A stretch of DNA of 64,000 bases from the NCBI RefSeq assembly GCF_900112175.1, contig NZ_FOYT01000002.1, positions 620,001-684,000 of the forward strand, in the 5' to 3' direction. Below the pieces are notes generated by a model, which was given only the letters and a program-made list of their open reading frames with translations, was not told where the DNA came from and ran no database searches. Source of the stretch: Halogeometricum rufum (GTDB taxonomy: Archaea; Halobacteriota; Halobacteria; Halobacteriales; Haloferacaceae). This document shows, piece by piece, positions 50,242 to 59,469 of this stretch (its first letter is position 1; the number at the start of each line of letters is the position of its first letter). Both the position numbers and the translations under genes were made by a program.

Positions 50242-51402
50242 ATGGAGGTTACTCGGCCTATGGATATTGCTAATATTGCCACTCCCGATTTCGTCGAGGT
50301 TGATGCAGACAAACGACTGGGTAAAGTCCGGTCGATTTTCGAGCGCGAGAACTCCCACGGTATCATCGTCACCGACGACGGCGAGTACGCCGGGGTCATC
50401 GGCGAGAAGCAACTCGTCCGCTCCCGCATGGAGGACGACACGAAGTCGTCGGCGGTGATGAAGTCTGCCCCCAAGATAGACCGTCACGAGGACGTGCGCG
50501 AGGCGGCCCGGATGCTGGTCGAGGGCGACACCCGCATCGCCCCCGTCTTCGAGGGCGAGAAACTGTACGGCATCGTCACGGGCAACGACATCCTCGAAGC
50601 GGTGCTGGAGAACCTCGACGCCATCTCCGTCGAGGACATCCTGACCGAGGACGTCGTCACCATCGGCGAGAAGTCCCACGTCGGGCAGGCCATCAACCGC
50701 CTGCGCGAGAACGGCATCTCCCGACTTCCCGTCACCGACGACGACGGCAAACTCACCGGCGTGCTGACCACGCACGACATCATCGAGTTCTCGGTCCGGA
50801 ACGCCGACCGTCAGGGTCGCGGTGACCGCCGCGGCGACATCGACCGGATGCTCGACCTGCCGGTGTACGACCTGATGTCCTCGCCCGTCATCACGGCGAC
50901 GCCCGGCGAGACGGTCCAGGAGGCCGTCTCCCGGATGTTCGAGAACGACATCGAGGGGCTCGTCGTCACGCCGACCGACAGCGACGCCGAGGTGCTCGGC
51001 GTCCTCACGAAGACGGACGTGCTGCGCGCCCTGACGTTCACCGAGGAGGAGCAGATGGACGTGCAGATTACCAACATCGGCCTGCTGGAGACGCTGACCC
51101 GCGAGAACGTCGTCGAATCCATCACGCAGGTGGTCGACAAGTACCAGCAGATGCAGGTCCTCCACGCGCACGTCCGGTTCCACGAGCACAAGGAGAAACT
51201 CCGCGGGACGCCTCTCATCCAGTGTCAGGTGCGCCTCCGCACCAGTCACGGACAGGTGGCCGGGAGTGGCGAGGGCTACGGGGCGGAACACGCCTTCCAC
51301 GTCGCACTCGACAAACTCGAACGCAACGTGCTCGAACTGAAGGGCGTCAACGCCGACGAGAAGTACCAGGGTCAGGTCATGCGAAAGCTCGGCGACCTGT
51401 AG
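50242..51402 (+). CDS. CBS-domain protein fused to HPF-like ribosome factor
   Basis: A 386-aa protein. Four CBS domains in two pairs fill about residues 1-270 (for example IATPDFVEVDADKRLGKVRSIF, SVEDILTEDVVTIGEKSHVGQAI, VYDLMSSPVITATPGETVQEAV). They bind adenosine nucleotides and report energy state. The C-terminal 100 residues (VLHAHVRFHEHKEKLRGTPLIQCQVRLRTSHGQV, AFHVALDKLERNVLELKGVNADEK) resemble HPF/RaiA ribosome hibernation factors. The fusion would link nucleotide level to ribosome inactivation. It is monocistronic with the start ATG at 50242. Confidence 0.85.
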   Translation: MEVTRPMDIANIATPDFVEVDADKRLGKVRSIFERENSHGIIVTDDGEYAGVIGEKQLVRSRMEDDTKSSAVMKSAPKIDRHEDVREAARMLVEGDTRIAPVFEGEKLYGIVTGNDILEAVLENLDAISVEDILTEDVVTIGEKSHVGQAINRLRENGISRLPVTDDDGKLTGVLTTHDIIEFSVRNADRQGRGDRRGDIDRMLDLPVYDLMSSPVITATPGETVQEAVSRMFENDIEGLVVTPTDSDAEVLGVLTKTDVLRALTFTEEEQMDVQITNIGLLETLTRENVVESITQVVDKYQQMQVLHAHVRFHEHKEKLRGTPLIQCQVRLRTSHGQVAGSGEGYGAEHAFHVALDKLERNVLELKGVNADEKYQGQVMRKLGDL

Positions 51403-51466
51403 TCGGCCCCGGGCGACGCGCTCCGTCTTCTTCCGCGTCTATCAGCGACTGCGCCGCCGACCGACG

Positions 51467-52249
51467 CTACTCCCGCGGGTCATCGGGGAGGAACCACGTC
51501 GCGAACCCGCTCGATTCCGGGTCGTGTTCGGCCCGGAAGCGCGACCACTCCACGAGGAGCATCCCGACGACGACCACCGTCGTGGCGGCCAGTTCCGTCT
51601 CGAACGCCGGGACGACGACGGTGTTCGAGTCGGCGACGCCGACGGCGAGCAACGCGAGTACTATCCCGCAGGCACCGACCAGCGCGAGGTAGCAGATGAC
51701 GAAGAACAGGAGTCGCCCCGGCACCTCCAGTACCATGTGCGCCGACATCTCCTCGTACCGTCGCTCGCCGAAGAACTCCCGTCGGAGTTGGTCGACGTGA
51801 GAGGCGACCATGGCGAGTGCGGTCAGCACGAGCGCCGGCGAGAGCGCGTCTGCAATCAGTTTCGGCTCCGCGTACAGGGGGAACGCGAGGAAGCCGAAGC
51901 CCCACACGAACGACAGCCGGACCAGTCGAGCGTTCCGCGGGTAGACGGGCGGGAGCGGTCCGGGCAGTTCCACCGGGTTCGGCGCTCGGTCCCACTTCTC
52001 GTGGCGCTCGGTGTCGTTGCTCACGCCCGGGAGAAACAGGGTTCGACCGTCCAGCACGACCGGACGGCGGGCGAACAGGGCGGCGACGCCGTAGACGAGC
52101 AGCGTCGTGCCCAGTTCCAGCCAGTACGTCGCCAGCACCTCGACGATACGCCAGTCGAGCGCGACGATACCGACGACCGGAAGGAGGTTCGAGAGGAGGG
52201 TCGGCGCGAACGCGAGGGTGCCGAGAGTTTCGTTTCGGCGCGCGGACAT
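51467..52249 (-). CDS. DUF6498 family membrane protein
   Basis: A 260-aa protein with six or seven helices. The start TLGTLAFAPTLLSNLLPVVGIVALDWRIVEVLATYWLELGTTLLVYG matches the DUF6498 family, whose members end with a pair of helices and a conserved VEWSRFRAEHD tail, present here. Function unknown. It is convergent with the CBS-HPF gene and lies 53 bases behind radB on the same strand. Confidence 0.82.
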   Translation of the reverse strand: MSARRNETLGTLAFAPTLLSNLLPVVGIVALDWRIVEVLATYWLELGTTLLVYGVAALFARRPVVLDGRTLFLPGVSNDTERHEKWDRAPNPVELPGPLPPVYPRNARLVRLSFVWGFGFLAFPLYAEPKLIADALSPALVLTALAMVASHVDQLRREFFGERRYEEMSAHMVLEVPGRLLFFVICYLALVGACGIVLALLAVGVADSNTVVVPAFETELAATTVVVVGMLLVEWSRFRAEHDPESSGFATWFLPDDPRE

Positions 52250-52302
52250 CTATCCGAAGACGCCGAACGGTCGGCAAAAGTACTGGGATACGCGCCGGGG
52301 CG

Positions 52303-53001
52303 CTACAGTTGCGTCGAGGAGATGCCGCCGTCGGTTATCTCGAACGTCACCGACTCGCCGGCGGGTTTCGCGCGGTGTTTCTCCAGCGTCGCCCGGCGGT
52401 TGCCGCCGCGGAAGCGGTCGATGCGGAGGACCGCGCCGGTCCAGTGTTCGAGCGTGTGACCGCCGAGGGCGCGGATACCGTCGCTGTCGGGGTCGGTGAA
52501 CACCTGATTCGTGATGACCACCGCGAGGTCGTGTTTGCGCGCCAGCGAGAGCAGGTGCGTGACCTGTCGAGCGACCCGCCGGAGCGACTCGCCGCCGTCG
52601 TTCTGGTCTATCGTCCGTTCGAGGCGGTAGAAGCCCGTCGCGCTGTCGAGGACGACGAGGTCCGCGCGTTCGGCGAACTCGCTCGCGTCGCGGACGGCCT
52701 CCTCCTGCTCTTCGAAATCGTGCGCCTCCGAGACGATGAGCCGGGAGGTCACGTCCTCGATGGACTGGTCCGGCCCCGCGACGTGCTCTGCGAGTTGGCG
52801 GAACCGGTCGACCGAGAGCCCCTCGGTGTCGATGTAGACGACGGTGCCGCCCGCGGCGGCGACCCGGACCGCGGCCGACAGCGCGACGTTCGTCTTCCCC
52901 GCCGCCGGCGGTCCGTAGACCTGCGTGACGGTGCCGCGCTCGAACCCGCCCCCCAAGAGGTCGTCGAGCGAACGGCATCCGGTAGTGACTGGGTCGGACA
53001 C
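52303..53001 (-). CDS. radB: DNA repair and recombination protein RadB
   Basis: A 232-aa RadA paralogue with Walker A (GPPAAGKT, 30-37), Walker B (ADLVVLDSATGFYRLE) and the loop with GGHTLEHW. RadB lacks the N-terminal HhH domain of RadA and helps load it during homologous recombination. The GTG at 53001 fits the short N-terminus of the family. It is divergent from the RuvC-like gene, with 124 bases between the starts chosen here. Confidence 0.94.
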   Translation of the reverse strand: MSDPVTTGCRSLDDLLGGGFERGTVTQVYGPPAAGKTNVALSAAVRVAAAGGTVVYIDTEGLSVDRFRQLAEHVAGPDQSIEDVTSRLIVSEAHDFEEQEEAVRDASEFAERADLVVLDSATGFYRLERTIDQNDGGESLRRVARQVTHLLSLARKHDLAVVITNQVFTDPDSDGIRALGGHTLEHWTGAVLRIDRFRGGNRRATLEKHRAKPAGESVTFEITDGGISSTQL

Positions 53002-53124
53002 GAGAGGAGGTGAGTCGTGTCCGCCGAAAAACCCCCCGGTCCGGGTCGCCGTCGCCGTCCCGACGCGGTCGGTCCCTCGCCCTCGCGCGACACGCTTTAC
53101 TCGCCGCCTCGCGAACGTCCACGG

Positions 53125-53904
53125 GTGATAGTCGTCGCCACCGCGGACTTCGAACTCTACCACGACGTCGTGGCCGACCTGCGCGACAGGGGCGTCGCCT
53201 TCACCACCGTCGAACCGGGCGAGGAGATTCCCGACCGGGCGAAGGTGGTCGTCGTCGCCCCGACGGACGAACTGGACGTCCCCGCGGGCGTCGAAACCGT
53301 CGTCGCGTCGGCCGGCGAGTCCAGACGCGCCGTCGAGGAGGCGGTGAGCGTCCTCCGCGGGGGCGGCGGGCGGACCGTCGTCGGCGTCGACCCCGGCACC
53401 CGACCGGGCGTGGCCGTCCTCTCGGGCGACACCGTCGTCGCCGCGTTCCACGTTCCGCTCTCGGAGGCGGTGGAGACCGTCCGCCGAGAGGTCGAAGACA
53501 GCCCCGACGCCGTCGTCCGCGTCGGCGACGGCGCGCGCCTCCAGGGGTCGACCATCGTGAACGAACTGGAGGACGTCACGGTCGAACTCGTGGACGAGAC
53601 GGGGACGACGCCGTACCTCGGCACCGGCGCGCGCGGCATGGGCGACGTCCTCGCCGCGGTCAACATCGCACGGATGAGCGGCGAGGTGGTCGACTCCCGC
53701 GACATCGAACCGACGCAGGGCGAACTCCAGCGCATCAAAGACGAGTCTCGGCGCGTGAGCGACGACAACCGGACCATCGACGAGCGACTCGCCAGACGCG
53801 TCGCCGCCGGTGACCTCACCGTCGACGAGGCGCTGACCGAACACCGCGGCGGGAGCGACGCGGAGAACGGCGACGCGGAGAACGGCGGCGCGGACGAGAC
53901 GTGA
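53125..53904 (+). CDS. RuvC/RNase H-fold protein of unknown function
   Basis: About 259 aa. The N-terminal domain (VIVVATADFELYHDVVADLRDRG) is a small alpha/beta unit; it is followed by an RNase H-like domain with VVGVDPGTRPGVAVLSGDTVV, which resembles the first strand of RuvC-like nucleases, and NELEDVTVELVDETGTTPYLGTGARGMGDVLAAVNIARM. The acidic residues needed for two-metal catalysis are there in part. The GTG at 53125 removes 36 residues of Pro/Arg-rich sequence; a GTG at 53017 is the alternative. Being divergent from radB, it may work in recombination. Confidence 0.7.
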   Translation: MIVVATADFELYHDVVADLRDRGVAFTTVEPGEEIPDRAKVVVVAPTDELDVPAGVETVVASAGESRRAVEEAVSVLRGGGGRTVVGVDPGTRPGVAVLSGDTVVAAFHVPLSEAVETVRREVEDSPDAVVRVGDGARLQGSTIVNELEDVTVELVDETGTTPYLGTGARGMGDVLAAVNIARMSGEVVDSRDIEPTQGELQRIKDESRRVSDDNRTIDERLARRVAAGDLTVDEALTEHRGGSDAENGDAENGGADET

Positions 53905-53964
53905 GGGAGCGAAAAACGAGAGCGGGTCCGACCGAGCGAGGCGCGCGTTCGCGGACCGGCGGTC

Positions 53965-54462
53965 TCAGGCGCTGGACTCTATCTCGCCGTAGTCGAACTC
54001 CTCGCCGATCTGCGAGAGTTCGTCGAGCGCCTCCTGCTCCTCGCGGAGGTTCTCTTCGAGGAGGTCCGCGACCGCTTCCAGACCGAGCTGGTCGGCGAGC
54101 GGGATGAGGTTGCCGTAGGCGGCTATCTCGTAGTGCTCTGACTTCTGGCCCGCGGCGATGTTGAACCGTTCGAGGACCTTCCCGTCGGGGTTCTGGCCGG
54201 TGAAATCCTCGTGTTCCTCGATCATCGCGTCCACGACGCGGTCCTGCTTCGTCTCGGCGGACTTGTCCATCCGCTCGAACGCCTCTTCGAGTCGTTCGAC
54301 GTGCGTCTGCGTCTCCTGACGGTGCTCGGAGAACGCCTCTTTGACGCTCTCGTCGGAGGACCCGGATTCGAGTTCCTCGAGCGCGTCCAGCAGCTGTTTT
54401 TCGGTGTAGTAGAGCTTCTGGAGTCCGTCCACGAACAGGTCTTCGAGTGAGTCAGCGGACAT
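53965..54462 (-). CDS. Ferritin-like DUF892 (YciE/YciF) protein
   Basis: A 165-aa helical protein of the DUF892 family: SLEDLFVDGLQKLYYTEKQLLDALEEL, then HRQETQTHVERLEEAFERM, GQKSEHYEIAAYGNLI and LLEENLREEQEALDELS. The ligands fit a di-iron ferritin-like site (Glu and ExxH patterns), and members are linked with stress response. The ATG at 54462 was used; 11 residues further upstream are possible. It is 89 bases behind larC on the same strand. Confidence 0.9.
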   Translation of the reverse strand: MSADSLEDLFVDGLQKLYYTEKQLLDALEELESGSSDESVKEAFSEHRQETQTHVERLEEAFERMDKSAETKQDRVVDAMIEEHEDFTGQNPDGKVLERFNIAAGQKSEHYEIAAYGNLIPLADQLGLEAVADLLEENLREEQEALDELSQIGEEFDYGEIESSA

Positions 54463-54551
54463 TGCATTCGCCGAGAGACGAGGGGAATCAATCACAGAAC
54501 TGGTTGCATATTAATGTGCTTTACGTGGCGGCGGAGCACCGAACGGACGGG

Positions 54552-55889
54552 TCACTCGTCGGCGACGGCGTTCTCCGCGCGGCGCATCACCTCGCGGACG
54601 GGCAGGCCCGTGGCGTCGGCGACGGCGGCGGCGTCCTCGAACTCGGCGCTGTAGTCGTACACCTCGCCGTCGGTGTCGGCCGCGACTTTCACCGGCACCT
54701 CGAAGCGTTCGCCCTCGATTTCCAGTTCGGCCGTCTCGAACCGTCTGGATGCCACCCAGCGGTGTCCCGCACCGTGTTCGCGGACGCCCAGCGACCCCGT
54801 CTCCACGGCGAGTCGGTGCGCGACGCGTTCGGCGTCCTCGGGCTTGACGATGACCTTCACGAGGTGGCCGGGGCGGGACTTCTTCATCGTCGCCGGCAGG
54901 ACGGTCACGTCGCGCGCGCCGGCGTCGGTCAGCGTCGACTGGAGGCTTCCGAGGAGTTCCGGCGAGGCGTCGTCCACGTTCGTCTCCAGCACCGTTATCT
55001 CGTCGCGCGCGAGGCGGCCCGCGCCGTCGCCGACGAGGGTGCGGAGGACGTTCGGATGGTCGGGGAAGTCGTAGCCGCCGGCGCCGTAGCCGACGGCGTC
55101 GAGTTCCAGGGTCGGGAGCGTCTCGACGCCCTCAGCGAGGTGCGCGAGGACGGCCGCGCCCGTCGGCGTCAGCAGTTCCGCCTCGACGGGGCCTCCTCTC
55201 AACGACCAGTCGGCGTGCGTGGCGATTTCGACCACCGCTGGCGTCGGGACGGGGTAGGTGCCGTGGGCCATCGTCTGGTCGCCGCCGCCCGTCGCGAGGG
55301 GCGTGGTGACGACGCGTTCGACGTCGAGGTCGTCGAGGAGGAGGCACGCGCCGACCACGTCGGCGATGGCGTCGTCCGCGCCGACCTCGTGGAAGTGCGT
55401 CTCCGCGAGGTCGGTGCCGTGGACCGCCGCCTCCGCCTCGCCGAGTCTCTCGAAGACGGCCTTCGCGTCCCGTTCGACGCCGTCGGGCAGGTCCATCGCC
55501 TCGACTATCTCGACGACTTCGGCGTAGGCGCGGTGGGGGCCGTGGCCCTCTGCGGGCGTGGCGTCGTCGTGATCGTGTGAGTGGTCGTGGTCGTGCGAGT
55601 GGTCGGCGTCGTGCGAGTGGTCGGAGTCGTGCGAATGGGCGTGGTCGTCGTGCGAGTGGATGTCCTGCGAGCCGCCGTCGTCGTCACCGTCTTCGTCGGC
55701 GTCGTCCAGCAGGACCCGAACGCGAGTCGCGGAGATACCGTTCTTCACCACCGTCGAAACGTCGTAGCGGACGTCGAGAGCCTCCTCGACGGGTCGGAGC
55801 GAACGCGGGTCGGCACCGGCGGCCACGAGAGACGCGAGTATCATGTCGCCGCTGGCACCCATCCGGCCGTCGAACGCGAGTGTGCGCAT
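54552..55889 (-). CDS. larC: Nickel insertion protein LarC
   Basis: A 445-aa protein. LarC inserts nickel into the pyridinium bis-thiocarboxylate cofactor (nickel-pincer nucleotide) of lactate racemase and relatives, using CTP. The start TLAFDGRMGASGDMILASLVAAGADP, the HFHEVGADDAIADVVG segment and LETNVDDASPELLG are diagnostic. Residues 77-107 are a His/Asp-rich insertion (repeats of HSHD and HDHD) that can bind metal. It is a full-length fused LarC, not split. Confidence 0.93.
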   Translation of the reverse strand: MRTLAFDGRMGASGDMILASLVAAGADPRSLRPVEEALDVRYDVSTVVKNGISATRVRVLLDDADEDGDDDGGSQDIHSHDDHAHSHDSDHSHDADHSHDHDHSHDHDDATPAEGHGPHRAYAEVVEIVEAMDLPDGVERDAKAVFERLGEAEAAVHGTDLAETHFHEVGADDAIADVVGACLLLDDLDVERVVTTPLATGGGDQTMAHGTYPVPTPAVVEIATHADWSLRGGPVEAELLTPTGAAVLAHLAEGVETLPTLELDAVGYGAGGYDFPDHPNVLRTLVGDGAGRLARDEITVLETNVDDASPELLGSLQSTLTDAGARDVTVLPATMKKSRPGHLVKVIVKPEDAERVAHRLAVETGSLGVREHGAGHRWVASRRFETAELEIEGERFEVPVKVAADTDGEVYDYSAEFEDAAAVADATGLPVREVMRRAENAVADE

Positions 55890-56080
55890 GTCTGCGTGGA
55901 GGCGGTAGCGAGTAAAAGTTCCACGGCATCGATGGACGCAGTCGGTAGGGATTTGTATGCTCGAACCCTACCATGATATAGAGTGTCACACAAAGCGAGG
56001 CGGGCGCAGGCGATCCCCTCTGGGGAAGCACTTATCCCGCACGGAAACCGAGGAACCAGACATATCCCCGCGAGCAAATC

Positions 56081-58306
56081 ATGAACGAAGTGCAACTCGA
56101 AGTGGCGAAAGCGTACCCGAACGACTCGGGTCGCGGCATCGCCCGTCTTGACCCGGACACGTTGCTCCATCTCAAACTCTCACCGGGCGACATCATCGAG
56201 ATAGAAGGCGGTGAGACGACGGCGGCCAAGGTGTGGCGTGCAGACCGCCAAGACTGGAACACGGACACGGTTCGCATCGACGGCTTCACCCGTCAGAACG
56301 CCGACGTGGGTATCGGCGAACGGGTGACCATCCGGAAGGCGGAGGCGACGAAGGCCGAGAAACTCGTCCTCGCGCCCCCGGAGGAGGCGAGCGTCCAGTT
56401 CGGTTCGGACGCCGCCGGCATGGTCAAACGCCAGATTCTCAAGCGTCCCGTCGTCGAACGCGACATCGTCCCCGTGATGTCCTCGACGAACCACCCGTTC
56501 ATGCGGTCGCCCGGACAGGCGATTCCGCTCATCGCCGTCGAGACGGAACCCGAAGGCGTCTGTCTCGTCACCGAGGACACCGAGGTGGAACTCCGCGAGG
56601 AGCCCATCTCCGGGTTCGAGAAGACCGGCGGCGGAATTACGTACGAGGACATCGGCGGCCTGCAGGGCGAGATTCAGCGGGTCCGGGAGATGGTCGAACT
56701 CCCGATGAAGCACCCGCAGATATTCAAGAAACTCGGCATCGAACCGCCGCAGGGGGTGCTGTTGCACGGCCCGCCGGGGACGGGGAAGACCCTCCTGGCG
56801 AAGGCCGTCGCCAACGAGACGTCGGCGAGTTTCTTCTCCATCGCCGGGCCGGAGATCATCTCGAAGTACTACGGCGAGTCCGAACAGCAACTGCGCGAGA
56901 TATTCGAGGACGCCAAAGAGGAGTCGCCCTCGATAATCTTCATCGACGAACTCGACTCCATCGCGCCCAAGCGCGAGGACGTGACCGGCGAAGTCGAACG
57001 CCGCGTCGTCGCCCAACTGCTGACGATGATGGACGGGTTGGAGACGCGCGGGCAGGTCATCGTCATCGCGGCGACCAACCGCGTCGACTCGGTCGACCCC
57101 GCACTCCGCCGTCCCGGTCGGTTCGACCGCGAAATCGAGATCGGCGTCCCCGACGAGAGCGGCCGCAAGGAGATCCTCCAGATTCACACGCGCGGGATGC
57201 CCCTCTCGGACGACGTGTCGCTCGACCACCTCGCGGACGAGACGCACGGCTTCGTCGGCGCCGACATCGAGTCGCTGACGAAGGAGGCCGCGATGAAGGC
57301 CCTCCGGCGGTACCTCCCGGAGATAGACCTCGACGAGGAGGACATCCCGCCGAGTCTCATCGACCGGATGATCGTCAAGCGCGACGACTTCGAGGGCGCA
57401 CTCACCGAGGTGGAACCCTCGGCGATGCGGGAGGTCCTCGTCGAACTGCCGAAGATATCGTGGGACGACGTCGGCGGACTCGAAGACCCGAAACAGCAGG
57501 TCAAAGAGAGCGTCGAGTGGCCGCTCACCTCCCGCGGGAAGTTCGAACGCATGGGCATCGAACCGCCGAAGGGCGTCCTCCTGTACGGACCGCCCGGCAC
57601 GGGGAAGACGCTCATGGCGAAGGCCGTCGCCAACGAGACGAACGCCAACTTCATCTCCGTCAGGGGCCCGCAACTGCTGTCGAAGTGGGTCGGGGAGAGC
57701 GAGAAGGCCATCCGCCAGACGTTCCGCAAGGCGCGGCAGGTCAGTCCGACCATCATCTTCTTCGACGAGTTGGACAGCCTCGCGCCCAGTCGGGGCAACG
57801 ACATGGGCAACAACGTCTCCGAACGCGTCGTCAACCAACTGCTGACCGAGTTGGACGGCCTCGAGGAGAACGGCGACGTGATGGTCATCGGCGCGACCAA
57901 CCGCCCCGACATGATCGACCCCGCGCTCATCCGCTCGGGTCGGTTCGACCGCCTCGTCCTCATCGGCCAACCGAGCGAGGAGGGCCGCGAGCAGATTCTG
58001 AAGATTCACACGAAGTCGAGTCCGCTCGCGCCCGACGTGAGCCTGCGCGAAATCGCGGAGATAACCGATGGCTACGTCGGGTCCGACCTCGAATCCATCG
58101 GCCGCGAGGCAGCCATCGAGGCGCTTCGCGAGGACGACGACGCCGAAGAGATAGAGATGCGGCACTTCCGCAAGGCGATGGAGTCCGTCCGCCCGACCAT
58201 CACGGAAGACCTGATGGACTACTACGAGCAGATGCAGGACCAGTTCAAGGGCGGCGCGCGCGAGCAACTCGGCGACAGTCGCGGCGGCCGTATCGGCTTC
58301 CAATAG
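56081..58306 (+). CDS. Cdc48/VAT AAA+ ATPase
   Basis: A 741-aa protein with the N domain (double-psi barrel, residues 1-190) and two AAA modules. Walker A motifs GPPGTGKT begin near residues 230 and 503; Walker [11 protein letters not shown] and [10 protein letters not shown] and arginine-finger segments ([17 protein letters not shown]) follow. It unfolds proteins and feeds the proteasome; the C-terminus GFQ fits the HbYX-like end of archaeal Cdc48. The start is behind ACATATCC at 56059. A T-run follows the stop. Confidence 0.96.
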   Translation: MNEVQLEVAKAYPNDSGRGIARLDPDTLLHLKLSPGDIIEIEGGETTAAKVWRADRQDWNTDTVRIDGFTRQNADVGIGERVTIRKAEATKAEKLVLAPPEEASVQFGSDAAGMVKRQILKRPVVERDIVPVMSSTNHPFMRSPGQAIPLIAVETEPEGVCLVTEDTEVELREEPISGFEKTGGGITYEDIGGLQGEIQRVREMVELPMKHPQIFKKLGIEPPQGVLLHGPPGTGKTLLAKAVANETSASFFSIAGPEIISKYYGESEQQLREIFEDAKEESPSIIFIDELDSIAPKREDVTGEVERRVVAQLLTMMDGLETRGQVIVIAATNRVDSVDPALRRPGRFDREIEIGVPDESGRKEILQIHTRGMPLSDDVSLDHLADETHGFVGADIESLTKEAAMKALRRYLPEIDLDEEDIPPSLIDRMIVKRDDFEGALTEVEPSAMREVLVELPKISWDDVGGLEDPKQQVKESVEWPLTSRGKFERMGIEPPKGVLLYGPPGTGKTLMAKAVANETNANFISVRGPQLLSKWVGESEKAIRQTFRKARQVSPTIIFFDELDSLAPSRGNDMGNNVSERVVNQLLTELDGLEENGDVMVIGATNRPDMIDPALIRSGRFDRLVLIGQPSEEGREQILKIHTKSSPLAPDVSLREIAEITDGYVGSDLESIGREAAIEALREDDDAEEIEMRHFRKAMESVRPTITEDLMDYYEQMQDQFKGGAREQLGDSRGGRIGFQ

Positions 58307-58307
58307 C

Positions 58308-58374
58308 ACGTTTTTGCAGATTCGGGTTTCCTCGGGCCGCTTCGCGGCCCTGCGGGAACCCTCATCGCAAAAAC
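58308..58374. repeat. Left arm of long inverted repeat
   Basis: Starts CACGTTTTTGCAGATTCGGG two bases behind the VAT stop, and contains CTCGGGCCGCTTCGCGGCCC and a GCGGGAACCCTC block. It matches the reverse complement of 59470-59534 with only a few differences. It ends in TCGCAAAAACC. The early T-run could end VAT transcription. Confidence 0.9.
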
Positions 58375-58806
58375 CTGCACTAAAAAGATTCCGCGACTCG
58401 CTTCGCTCGTCGCGGCACGACACGGTGGCTCTCCGCCGTCGATTCGCTTTCGTCGTCTGCGTCTCGGTGCCTACTCGGAGGGGTGGACGAGAGGCTACGA
58501 AGCGGGGTTGTTTTGACACCTATTTCGCTCGTCGCGATACCAGCGCTCGTAGACGTATTCGGGGTATCCGTCGTTTAGCAAAGAGTTCGTGAACTAGTAG
58601 CACTCAACAGTAGCTCACGTCTCCGTCGCGGTGTGAGCAAAGACTCACACCTACAGATTACCTCACCCTTCGCTGCGCTCAGGGTTCAGATGAAACAGAC
58701 GAAGAGTGGTCGCCGCGCCTACTCGGCGCGGCTTGATGCCCAAAAACTTGGTTCCACTCGAAATGTTGGTTCCTCGGCTTAGGCTTGTGAGCTAAATTCA
58801 GTGCTA

Positions 58807-58814
58807 TTTAAATA
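58807..58814 (+). promoter_or_regulatory. TATA box ahead of the tiny-ORF unit
   Basis: TTTAAATA in an AT-rich tract. Transcription would start near 58838 and give a leader of about 160 bases before the tiny ORF, including its hairpins. Confidence 0.45.
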
Positions 58815-58934
58815 CCCCACCGATTCGTTAATGATAATAATATGTTTCGAATTCCCGCCTCTCAAGCCCTCTACTCCCAGTACGCTTCGGCGGAGACAAA
58901 ACGGTTAAGCCACTGACTCCCACACCGAGTGTGT

Positions 58935-58985
58935 GAGGTGGCAACAGTCGCCCTCCCAGTTGCAAGGGCTTACTTGAGCCACCTC
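58935..58985 (+). promoter_or_regulatory. Nested hairpin in the leader of the tiny ORF
   Basis: GAGGTGGC (58935-58942) pairs perfectly with GCCACCTC (58978-58985). Inside, GCCCT (58950-58954) pairs with AGGGC (58965-58969). The outer stem ends just before the GAGG that precedes the ATG, so it could hide or present the ribosome-binding site. Confidence 0.5.
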
Positions 58986-59126
58986 AGAGGCCGCCATGAA
59001 CGCTACCCACCTCACGACGCTGAACAACCTCCTCGAGCTCACCATTCAGATTATCACGCTGTTGGTGCTGCTGCTCAGTGAGTCCGAGGAATAGGCGACC
59101 AAAACCACGGTCGCCCTCCCAGTTGC
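58947..59126. repeat. 17-bp direct repeats flanking the tiny ORF
   Basis: GTCGCCCTCCCAGTTGC occurs at 58947-58963 and again, unchanged, at 59110-59126, 163 bases apart. The second copy is partly paired with GGCGACC right after the tiny ORF's stop (59094-59100 with 59109-59115). Confidence 0.85.
58996..59094 (+). CDS. Tiny 32-aa hydrophobic peptide
   Basis: ATG at 58996, TAG at 59092-59094. The peptide begins MNATHLTTLNNL and has one hydrophobic stretch (LLELTIQIITLLVLLL) ending SESEE. GAGG at 58987-58990 is a ribosome-binding site five bases upstream. Most codons end in G or C although the surroundings are AT-rich, which supports true coding. A single-helix membrane peptide of this size resembles bacterial type I toxins or small membrane regulators, but I know no homologue. 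A hairpin with an A-rich loop directly follows the stop. Confidence 0.5.
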   Translation: MNATHLTTLNNLLELTIQIITLLVLLLSESEE

Positions 59127-59240
59127 GGATTACCCTTCTTTCACCTAGTTGAAATCGCTTGTGGTGATTAAACTGGCTTTGATGTCTCTCACCCTGTGCG
59201 AGAACGCCCGTCCACGCCCAACTGGACACCTCACATTCGA

Positions 59241-59248
59241 TTTAAAAG
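59241..59248 (+). promoter_or_regulatory. Orphan TATA box
   Basis: TTTAAAAG after GA, a good TATA match facing right. No credible frame follows until the inverted repeat and the end of phoU, so it may drive a short RNA antisense to phoU's 3' end or be a remnant. Confidence 0.35.
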
Positions 59249-59469
59249 CACACCGGGCTGTGCGCCCGACTACGTTCGCAAGCTTCCCGGAGTGACGAGT
59301 TCATCACTATCGAGTCGAAAGCCTATCCGGCGAACGTTCCAGAATCGGGCTCTGCTTCATCGGCCAAGAAAGGACCCGCAATCAGTCGTACCGCGAGGCG
59401 AGTTTTTGGTCCACCGATGGGTGCATAGCGCCCATCGAGCCTCGCTTCGCGTCGCTCAGCGAGACAGCT

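Noticed and set aside
58984-59229. 81-residue leftward frame over the tiny ORF
   Set aside because: It has poor codon pattern, many Gln and no start context, whereas the rightward tiny ORF has a ribosome site and G/C-ending codons.
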